A DNA stretch of 5,025 nt from contig JACQRS010000077.1 in NCBI GenBank assembly GCA_016206385.1, forward strand, positions 1 to 5,025, given 5' to 3'. Below the pieces are notes generated by a model. The model was not told where the DNA came from and ran no database searches. It was given only the letters and a program-made list of their open reading frames with translations. The stretch's first letter is position 1; every line of letters begins with the position of its first letter. Shown here piece by piece: positions 1 through 4,437 of this stretch. Source of the stretch: Candidatus Rokuibacteriota bacterium. Its GTDB lineage: Bacteria > Methylomirabilota > Methylomirabilia > Rokubacteriales > CSP1-6. The translations under genes and the position numbers were made by a program.

Positions 1-2
1 CC

Positions 3-572
3 ACGCTCGCGCCCTCGCCGTTCGAGATGCTGGTCGGGGCAATCAGCGCCCAGCAGGTGAACCTCGCCTTCGCGTTCACGACGCGGAGCCGGCTGGTTCG
101 CCGCTTCGGCGAGCCGGTGCGCGTCAACGGTGACTTGGTGTACGCGTTTCCCACCCCCGAGCGGCTCGCCAGGGCCACGGTCCGCGATCTCAGGCGAATG
201 CAGTTCTCCACCCGGAAGGCGGAGTACATCATCGGCCTGGCGCGCCTGGTGGCGCGTGGCGCCCTGGACTTCGAGCGGCTGGCGCGGCTCCCCAACGAAG
301 AGGTGATCGCGGCGCTGACCCAGATCCGAGGCCTCGGCCGCTGGACCGCCGAGTGGTTCCTGGCCCGTGCCCTCGGGCGGGGTGATGTGTGCCCCGCGGG
401 GGACCTGGGAGTCAGGAAATGCTTCGCCCACTTCTACCACCGCGGCAAGCCCGTCAGCGAGCGCGCCATCCGCCGCCGGGCGCGGCAGTGGGGGAGCCAC
501 CAGAACCTGGCCGTCCATTACCTCCTCGCTGGGCTCCGGCTGAGCCAGGAGAAGTCCGGGGGCGGCACATGA
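3..572 (+). CDS. DNA-3-methyladenine glycosylase II-like (AlkA, HhH-GPD family), 5'-truncated
   Basis: This is a base-excision-repair glycosylase that removes alkylated purines (3-methyladenine and related lesions) from DNA. The frame is open from base 3, so the true start lies before the window; the Met at 27-29 is internal, within SPFEMLVGAISAQQVN, a stretch typical of the beginning of the HhH-GPD domain. Further on, at about 336-404, the helix-hairpin-helix segment IRGLGRWTAEWFLARALGR is followed by the GPD loop CPAGDLGVRK. The Asp encoded at 402-404 fits the catalytic aspartate of the family. About 189 residues are visible, which is most of the catalytic domain; any N-terminal TATA-like domain would be missing. 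The stop TGA overlaps the next gene's ATG, so it is translationally coupled to the DUF971 protein. Family assignment is strong; the exact lesion range is inferred. Confidence 0.88.
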   Translation, partial: TLAPSPFEMLVGAISAQQVNLAFAFTTRSRLVRRFGEPVRVNGDLVYAFPTPERLARATVRDLRRMQFSTRKAEYIIGLARLVARGALDFERLARLPNEEVIAALTQIRGLGRWTAEWFLARALGRGDVCPAGDLGVRKCFAHFYHRGKPVSERAIRRRARQWGSHQNLAVHYLLAGLRLSQEKSGGGT

Positions 573-895
573 CCAAGCTGACCCTGCCGATCTTCGGCCA
601 GCCCAGCCCGAACGACCTCTCCGAGATCCACCTCGTGGGGCGCTACGCCCTCGGCGCCACGTGGGCCGACAAGCACGGGAGCATCTACCCCTTCGACCGT
701 CTGCGCCGCGACTGCCCGTGCGGCGGCTGCACGGGGCTCGGCCAACTGACCCCCGAGATGAGTTGGCCGCGCGAGATTAAGCGTGTTGCCGCGGGCGTGA
801 GCGTGGTTTGGTCGGATGGTCACGAAAGCGTGTATCCGTACGCCGACCTCCGCGCGCTCTGCCGCTGCGCCACGTGCAGCGAGGCGCACAAATGA
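569..895 (+). CDS. DUF971 / gamma-butyrobetaine hydroxylase-like N-terminal domain protein
   Basis: This is a 108-residue stand-alone DUF971 (GBBH-like N-terminal) protein. The start at 569 is chosen because its ATG overlaps the previous TGA (ATGA) and the family homology begins just after it; the frame is open further upstream but that part only shadows the glycosylase. Visible motifs are VGRYALGATWADKHGSIYPF (residues 23-42), DCPCGGC (48-54) and VVWSDGHESVYPYADLR (79-95). In BBOX1 this domain binds zinc through CxCxxC plus a distant His; here C49/C51/C54 and H85 match that. A second CxCxxC (C98/C100/C103) sits in the C-terminal half, and H36 occupies the equivalent place in the first half, so the protein looks like two similar halves. 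The family's biochemical role as a free-standing protein is unclear; Fe-S or metal-handling links have been proposed. It is also coupled to the downstream exporter gene by an ATGA overlap. Confidence 0.85.
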   Translation: MTKLTLPIFGQPSPNDLSEIHLVGRYALGATWADKHGSIYPFDRLRRDCPCGGCTGLGQLTPEMSWPREIKRVAAGVSVVWSDGHESVYPYADLRALCRCATCSEAHK

Positions 896-2433
896 CCGAG
901 CAAGCCCGCCGGGCCATCGTGGTGGCGGGCGTGATGCTCACCATCTTTCTGGCTGCCATGGAATCGACGGTGGTCGCGACTGCCATGCCCACGATCGTGG
1001 CGAGCCTGGGCGGTCTCCGGATCTACTCGTGGGTCTTCACGGCGTTTCTCCTGACCTCGACGGTGAGCATGCCCCTCTGGGGCCGCCTCTCGGATCTCCT
1101 CGGAAGGCGGCGGACCTACCTCGTGGGGATCGTCCTCTTCCTCGTCGGCTCCGCCCTCTGCGGGCTTTCCCGGAGCATGGCCCAGCTCGTCCTCTTCCGC
1201 GCGCTTCAGGGGCTCGGTGCCGGCTCCCTCATCACCATCGGGATGACCGTGGTGGGCGACCTCTACGAGCTCGAGCGGCGGGCTCGGATGCAGGGCTACT
1301 TCTCGGGCGTGTGGGGCGTTGCCTCCCTGATGGGGCCTCTTCTCGGTGGCCTCCTGGCCGACCACGTCTCCTGGCGCTGGGTCTTTTACATCAACCTCCC
1401 CTTCGGCATCCTGGCCGCGCTGGCCATCGCCTGGGGGTTGCCCCAGTCGGTCAATGTCTCCCGGCGCGTCGGCATCGATTACCGGGGCGCCGCGCTCTTC
1501 ACCTTGACGATCTCAGCGCTGCTGCTGGGGCTGATGGAAGGCGGCCGGGCCGCATCGTGGGTCAACCCGTTCGTGCTGGGGGCGCTGGCCTGCGCGGTCG
1601 CGCTCCTGCCCGCCTTCATCGCCGTGGAGCGACGGGCTCAGGCCCCTCTGATTCCGCTCCACCTCTTCAGGAGCCCCATGGTGCGCGCCGCAGCCGCCAC
1701 CGGCTTTCTGGCGGGGATGGCCATGTTCGGCGCCATCTCCTACATCCCGCTCTACATCCAGGCGGTGGTGGGCACCACAGCCACCCAGGCCGGCATGGTG
1801 CTCACGCCCTTCGTGCTGGGGTGGGTGGCCTGTTCCATCCTGAGCGCGCGGGTCGTCCTCCGCGTCGGGTATCGGGCGGTGGTGGTGGCCGGCATGGTGA
1901 GCCTCACGCTTGCGTTCGTGCTCCTGGCTGAGTGGGACCAGGGGCTGAGCCGCGCCACCGCGGTCCGCGACGTGCTGCTCGCCGGGTTCGGAATGGGGCT
2001 GATCATGGTCCCGATGCTCATCGCCGTCCAGAACGCGGTGCCGAGGGCGGACCTGGGTGCTGCCACCTCGCTGACCCAGTTCTTCCGCGTCATCGGTGGG
2101 GCAGTCGGCATTGCGGTGATGGGCGCGGTGATGGCCTACCGGCTTCAGACCGAGTTCCTCGCCCTCTCGGCGGGAGCGGGCGCGCTTACGGCTCAGGCGC
2201 AGGAGCTGGCCAGCCGGCCCGAGCTGATCGTCAACCCGCTCACCCGCGGCGCCCTGGCGCCGGCGCTCGTTGCCCCCGTGCGGCTGGCCCTGGCCCAGGC
2301 GCTCCACGGGGTCTTCGTGGTGGGACTGGTTGTCTCGCTGATGGCGCTGGGCGCCGCGTTCCTCGTCCCCGCCGGCCGCGCTCGCGATCTCGCCTCTGCC
2401 CGGGAACCGGCCTCCAGTTCCCGTGTGAGATAA
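892..2433 (+). CDS. MFS multidrug exporter, DHA2 (EmrB/QacA-like, 14-TM) family
   Basis: This is an inner-membrane proton-coupled drug/metabolite exporter of 513 residues, the usual size for the 14-helix DHA2 group. ATG 892 overlaps the upstream TGA, has GAGG at 881-884, and places TM1 directly after MTEQARRA. Visible signatures are the TM1 acidic motif ESTVVATAMPTIV (E24, where many relatives have Asp), motif A GRLSDLLGRRR (64-74) in the TM2-3 loop, motif B FRALQGLGAGS (102-112, R103), and the antiporter motif C region GVASLMGPLLGG (142-153). SWRWVFYINLP (160-170) is typical of DHA2 proteins. The C-terminal tail is polar and Ser/Arg-rich. The substrate cannot be told from sequence. It is the last gene of the glycosylase-DUF971-exporter unit; a 75-nt gap with a hairpin follows its TAA. 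Confidence 0.93.
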   Translation: MTEQARRAIVVAGVMLTIFLAAMESTVVATAMPTIVASLGGLRIYSWVFTAFLLTSTVSMPLWGRLSDLLGRRRTYLVGIVLFLVGSALCGLSRSMAQLVLFRALQGLGAGSLITIGMTVVGDLYELERRARMQGYFSGVWGVASLMGPLLGGLLADHVSWRWVFYINLPFGILAALAIAWGLPQSVNVSRRVGIDYRGAALFTLTISALLLGLMEGGRAASWVNPFVLGALACAVALLPAFIAVERRAQAPLIPLHLFRSPMVRAAAATGFLAGMAMFGAISYIPLYIQAVVGTTATQAGMVLTPFVLGWVACSILSARVVLRVGYRAVVVAGMVSLTLAFVLLAEWDQGLSRATAVRDVLLAGFGMGLIMVPMLIAVQNAVPRADLGAATSLTQFFRVIGGAVGIAVMGAVMAYRLQTEFLALSAGAGALTAQAQELASRPELIVNPLTRGALAPALVAPVRLALAQALHGVFVVGLVVSLMALGAAFLVPAGRARDLASAREPASSSRVR

Positions 2434-2453
2434 TGGGACGCCGGTCCGAGGCA

Positions 2454-2471
2454 AGCCGGCGCAGGCCGGCT
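2454..2471 (+). terminator. Intergenic hairpin after the MFS gene, possible weak terminator or processing site
   Basis: A perfect 7-bp GC-rich inverted repeat (AGCCGGC, loop GCAG, GCCGGCT) lies between the exporter stop and the OsmC ribosome-binding site. No T-run follows, so it is not a canonical intrinsic terminator. It may separate the two transcription units, attenuate read-through, or be incidental in GC-rich DNA. Confidence 0.35.
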
Positions 2472-2496
2472 CATCTCTCGGGCGATCCGGCTCGTC

Positions 2497-2503
2497 GAGG
2501 AGG
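2497..2503 (+). promoter_or_regulatory. Shine-Dalgarno site of the OsmC-family selenoprotein gene
   Basis: GAGGAGG ends 5 nt before ATG 2509. It fixes the start of the OsmC reading frame and shows that translation begins before the in-frame TGA. No comparable site precedes the ATG at 2737, just after the TGA, which argues against two separate genes. Confidence 0.8.
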
Positions 2504-2508
2504 CAGCG

Positions 2509-3033
2509 ATGGCGACTTCCGGGGAACCTGAAGGCCTGGATCCGACGGTGAAGACGCGGGAGATGGTCTTCGAGGCCGATGCCTTGACGGTCACGCCCTT
2601 CCTGAAGGTGGCGACCGTGAGCCGCAACGGCCAGGGGCACATGACGTTTGTCTCGGACGAGGGGCCGTCGCTCGGCGGCCTGGGCTCGGCGCCGACGCCG
2701 CTCATGTACTTCAGCGCCGCCATTGCCTTCTGACTGATGACCCAGGTGGCCCGGTACGGGCACATGCTCAAGGTCAGGATCGACAGGGTGCGCATGCGGG
2801 TCCTCGCGCGCTATCGGGTTGACGGGTCGGTGCTCAACGACACTGTGGAGGCGAGGATGCTGGGAGCCGAGACGACGTTGGAAGTGGAATCGCCCGATCC
2901 CCCCGAGCGCGTGGCCCGAGTGATCAGCAATGCCGAGCGGGGGTGCTTCGTGATGCAGGCGCTCCAGAAGCCGGTTCCGGTCACGACCACGGCGCTCGTG
3001 AACGGCCAGCCGCTGTCCCGCGCGGGCGCCTGA
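2509..3033 (+). CDS. OsmC-family peroxide-reductase-like selenoprotein (UGA 2731-2733 read as Sec75)
   Basis: This is an OsmC/Ohr-superfamily protein of 174 residues, expected to be a cytosolic thiol- or selenol-dependent hydroperoxide reductase. Reading stops at TGA 2731-2733, but the same frame continues to 3033 and both pieces are needed for one OsmC fold. The first carries the N-terminal strands and GGLGSAPTPLMYFSAAIAF, the run leading into the catalytic residue. The second begins LMTQVARYGHMLKVRIDRV on the central helix and contains ISNAERGCFVMQAL (C146). OsmC proteins use two cysteines about 66 residues apart in E. coli; here position 75, the TGA, and C146 are 71 apart, so the TGA replaces the peroxidatic Cys. 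A bSECIS-like hairpin follows the TGA. It has a strong ribosome-binding site. The unknown 172-aa gene starts 18 nt after its stop. A Cys-codon mutation or sequencing error is possible but unlikely given a second such case 1 kb downstream. Confidence 0.9.
2731..2733 (+). other. In-frame UGA selenocysteine codon (Sec75 of the OsmC-family protein)
   Basis: TGA sits between AIAF and LMTQ, where relatives have the peroxidatic Cys of OsmC. The frame, the homology and the ribosome-binding site all span it. Genes at 3-572, 569-895 and others here end in ordinary TGA stops, so a general UGA reassignment is not the explanation. Confidence 0.88.
2743..2766 (+). promoter_or_regulatory. bSECIS-like hairpin in the OsmC selenoprotein mRNA
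   Basis: The stem pairs 2750-2752 with 2758-2760, 2746-2748 with 2761-2763, and 2743-2744 with 2765-2766. There is a bulged G at 2749 and a G.A mismatch (2745/2764). The apical loop is GGUAC (2753-2757); a possible G2753-C2757 pair would leave GUA. 19 nt separate the UGA from the loop, within the known 16-37 range, and the loop starts with G, as the bacterial SECIS model requires for SelB binding. The element lies inside the coding sequence, as expected in bacteria. Confidence 0.78.
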
Positions 3034-3051
3034 TCCCTCGCGAGCCACGCC

Positions 3052-3570
3052 ATGTCTTCAGACGCGCCGCTGCTCGAACGACTCTCGCAGCTCCCGCCCG
3101 TGGCGGTGGGCCGGCTCCTGGCGCTCCTGGCGGGCATGGCGCGCCCCGAGCAGGATCCGGTTCTGAGACCGCTCTTCGGCATGGACGAGGAGGGCGAGCG
3201 GGCGGTGAGCCCGATCGTCGCCGCTGTCCTCGACCATCTGGGACGCAAGCCCGAGGTGACCTGCTATCAGGCGCTGCTCGAAGCCCTCACGGGGATCTGG
3301 AACGCGGCGGTGCGCGCGGCAGTGGTGAGCCGGCTCCGCGCCCAGGGGCTTCCCCCCGACGACCTGCTGCTGCGGCTCCAGGCGCTTTCGCCAACCCTCG
3401 GTTTTGCCGCCGAGAGGTCCGAATGGGCGCGCGAGTGGCTGGCGGACCCGGTCACCCAGGACACCCTCCTGATCCAGCAGTGCATGGTGCGGCTGCTCCT
3501 GGCCATCCGAGGCATGGCGGAGGCCCGGGCGGAGTCGCTGGTGGCGCCGCCCGCCAAGGGGCAGTCGTGA
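3052..3570 (+). CDS. Hypothetical Leu/Ala-rich protein between two selenoprotein genes
   Basis: I do not recognise this 172-residue protein. It begins MSSDAPLLERLSQLPP and appears mostly alpha-helical, with amphipathic Leu/Ala/Arg-rich stretches. There is no clear signal peptide, no convincing transmembrane segment, and no metal- or nucleotide-binding motif. Two isolated cysteines are present (C71 in VTCYQAL and C144 in IQQCMVRL). Its frame and codon use (strong G/C at third positions) match its neighbours, and it fills the gap between the OsmC and AhpD-like genes with 18 nt before and 47 nt after, so it is likely a real co-transcribed gene. No strong Shine-Dalgarno precedes ATG 3052, so the start is uncertain. 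A helical-repeat or partner role for the neighbouring redox proteins is possible but is only inferred from position. Confidence 0.7.
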   Translation: MSSDAPLLERLSQLPPVAVGRLLALLAGMARPEQDPVLRPLFGMDEEGERAVSPIVAAVLDHLGRKPEVTCYQALLEALTGIWNAAVRAAVVSRLRAQGLPPDDLLLRLQALSPTLGFAAERSEWAREWLADPVTQDTLLIQQCMVRLLLAIRGMAEARAESLVAPPAKGQS

Positions 3571-3607
3571 GCGGATGAACGGCGGGCAGGAGCGGATCAT
3601 TCTCACT

Positions 3608-3614
3608 GGAGGAG
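3608..3614 (+). promoter_or_regulatory. Shine-Dalgarno site of the AhpD-like selenoprotein gene
   Basis: GGAGGAG lies just before ATG 3618 (5 nt between GGAGG and ATG). It supports that start for the CMD-family gene whose frame crosses the in-frame TGA. Confidence 0.8.
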
Positions 3615-3617
3615 CCC

Positions 3618-3962
3618 ATGGAACATCTGCACGAGAAGACCCAGGAGCGGCGCCGACTGAACGGACAGATCATGAGATCTCCCATGAAAGTGTTCGGGGC
3701 GTTCGGCGATCTTGGCAAGCAGGTCTTCGCCGACGGGGCGCTCTCGAAGAAGCACAAGGAGCTGACGGCGCTGGCGGTGGCCGTCTCTCAGAACTGCTTC
3801 GACTGAATCGAGCACCGGGTCGAGGAGGTCCTCGACTTGGGCGCCACGGAGCAGGAGGTCGCCGAGACGCTGGACATCGGGCTCCTCATGGGCGGCACAC
3901 TGGCCGCCAAGTCGGTGCGCCACGCCTTTTGGGTGATGGGGGAGCTACGGAAAGGAGCCTGA
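3618..3962 (+). CDS. AhpD-like carboxymuconolactone decarboxylase-family selenoprotein with CxxU (UGA 3804-3806 as Sec63)
   Basis: This is a single-domain CMD/AhpD-family protein of 114 residues, expected to act as a small thiol/selenol oxidoreductase or alkylhydroperoxidase. The segment KKHKELTALAVAVSQNCFD (44-62) is the classic helix entering the CxxC active site. The next codon is TGA, and the frame resumes with IEHRVEEVLDLGATEQEVAE, the equally typical post-motif helix, then runs to a TGA at 3960-3962. The active site therefore reads C60-F-D-U63. AhpD of M. tuberculosis uses Cys130/Cys133 and His137. Here the position four after the second redox residue is R67, with a His at H66, so the proton relay may differ. 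An 11-bp bSECIS-like stem follows the TGA. The PPOX-family gene starts one base after its stop. Known AhpD-like selenoproteins occur in bacterial selenoproteomes, so the call rests on family precedent plus direct sequence evidence. Confidence 0.92.
3804..3806 (+). other. In-frame UGA selenocysteine codon (Sec63, CxxU of the AhpD-like protein)
   Basis: TGA replaces the second Cys of the CMD-family CxxC motif (NCFD-U-IEH). CMD-family similarity is strong and uninterrupted on both sides in one frame. Confidence 0.92.
3815..3840 (+). promoter_or_regulatory. bSECIS hairpin in the AhpD-like selenoprotein mRNA
   Basis: CCGGGTCGAGG (3815-3825) pairs with CCTCGACTTGG (3830-3840) as 11 continuous base pairs, two of them G.U, closing a 4-nt AGGU loop (3826-3829). 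19 nt separate the UGA from the loop. The loop with following bases reads AGGUC, resembling the AGGUCU apical region of the E. coli fdhF SECIS that SelB recognises. Confidence 0.87.
3951..3957 (+). promoter_or_regulatory. Shine-Dalgarno site of the PPOX-class gene
   Basis: AAAGGAG lies inside the last codons of the AhpD-like gene and ends 6 nt before ATG 3964, which supports that start and co-transcription. Confidence 0.75.
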
Positions 3963-3963
3963 G

Positions 3964-4359
3964 ATGGCAACGATCCCCGACACACACAAAGACCTGTTCC
4001 GGAAGAAGGCCTTCGCCCATCTGGGCACCATCAACGCCGACGGCACGCCTCAGGTCACACCGGTCTGGGTCGATTTCGACGGCGCCCATATCCGCTTCAA
4101 CACCGCCAAGGGGCGGGTGAAGGACAAGAACCTCCGCCGGAATCCCAAGGTGGCCCTGGCCATCATGGATCCCGACAACCCGTACCGCTACGTCAGGGTC
4201 TCGGGGCGGGTGGTGGAGGTCACCGAGCAGGGGGCCGACCAGCACATCGACGCGCTCGCCCAAAAGTACCTCGGCCAGGACCGGTACCCGTTCCGCCAAC
4301 CGGGCGAGGTGCGGGTGACGTACAAGATCCTCCCCGACAAAGTCGGGACCCAGGGGTAA
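3964..4359 (+). CDS. PPOX-class (pyridoxamine 5'-phosphate oxidase fold) F420- or FMN-dependent oxidoreductase
   Basis: This is a 131-residue split-barrel flavin/deazaflavin enzyme of the Rv1155-like group. Visible features are AFAHLGTINADGTPQVTPVW (16-35), the family's opening strands; IRFNTAKGRVKDKNLRRNPK (48-67), the cofactor phosphate-binding region; and MDPDNPYRYVRVSGRVVEV (73-91), a strong signature of this subfamily. Its length matches single-domain members. Relatives bind F420 and reduce substrates such as biliverdin, but some members of the fold use FMN, so the cofactor is not settled by sequence. It starts one base after the AhpD-like stop behind a good Shine-Dalgarno, so it is in the same operon as the selenoprotein. 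A link to peroxide or thiol redox metabolism is inferred from that context only. It ends in TAA at 4357-4359. Confidence 0.88.
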   Translation: MATIPDTHKDLFRKKAFAHLGTINADGTPQVTPVWVDFDGAHIRFNTAKGRVKDKNLRRNPKVALAIMDPDNPYRYVRVSGRVVEVTEQGADQHIDALAQKYLGQDRYPFRQPGEVRVTYKILPDKVGTQG

Positions 4360-4365
4360 CGGTTT

Positions 4366-4402
4366 CCCTCGCCGCCTCCGGGGAGAGGGCTGGGGTGAGG
4401 GG
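4366..4402. repeat. Intergenic GGGGAGAGGG/GGGGTGAGGGG-type repeat with an inverted arm
   Basis: A G-rich unit at 4380-4402 (GGGGAGAGGGC followed by TGGGGTGAGGGG) resembles a short intergenic repeat often seen in high-GC bacterial genomes. The upstream CCCTC (4366-4370) can pair with GAGGG (4385-4389), giving a hairpin. It sits between the convergent PPOX and pilin-like genes and could act as a bidirectional terminator, but there is no T-run. Only one copy is visible in this window, so its repetitive nature comes from general knowledge rather than from the window. Confidence 0.5.
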
Positions 4403-4437
4403 CTGTGTAGGGCTTATGGCAGCGGTTCTAGTGTCGG

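Noticed and set aside
389..568. Upstream extension of the DUF971 gene to 389
   Set aside because: It is Pro/Arg-rich shadow sequence of the glycosylase gene; family homology starts after 569.
808..891. Upstream extension of the MFS gene to ATG 808
   Set aside because: The added 28 residues are Arg-rich, lie in the DUF971 coding region in another frame, and do not resemble exporter N-termini; ATG 892 with the ATGA overlap and GAGG fits better.
2737..3033. Separate 98-aa gene starting at ATG 2737
   Set aside because: It starts mid-helix in the OsmC domain, has no ribosome-binding site, and is in the same frame as 2509-2733. It is the C-terminal part of the Sec-containing OsmC protein.
2509..3033. 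OsmC pseudogene broken by a nonsense mutation
   Set aside because: Both halves are well preserved in one frame, the stop falls on the catalytic Cys position, a SECIS-like hairpin follows, and the AhpD-like gene nearby shows the same arrangement.
1513..3048. Long minus-strand ORF of 511 codons
   Set aside because: It is rich in Arg, His, Gly and Gln with no family features, and it lies opposite the exporter and OsmC genes. It is an artefact of high-GC codon bias.
3568..3660. TGA at 3568-3570 as a third selenocysteine codon
   Set aside because: Read-through gives about 29 residues of no recognisable homology, running over the start of the AhpD-like gene in another frame. It looks like a normal stop.
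3618..3806. Complete 62-aa small protein
   Set aside because: It ends at the CxxC motif and the typical CMD helix continues in frame to 3962; it is the N-terminal part of the CxxU selenoprotein.
2731..3806. UGA reassigned to Trp (alternative genetic code)
   Set aside because: Other genes in the window end at ordinary TGA codons, Trp is coded by TGG throughout, and both in-frame TGAs match Cys positions, not Trp.
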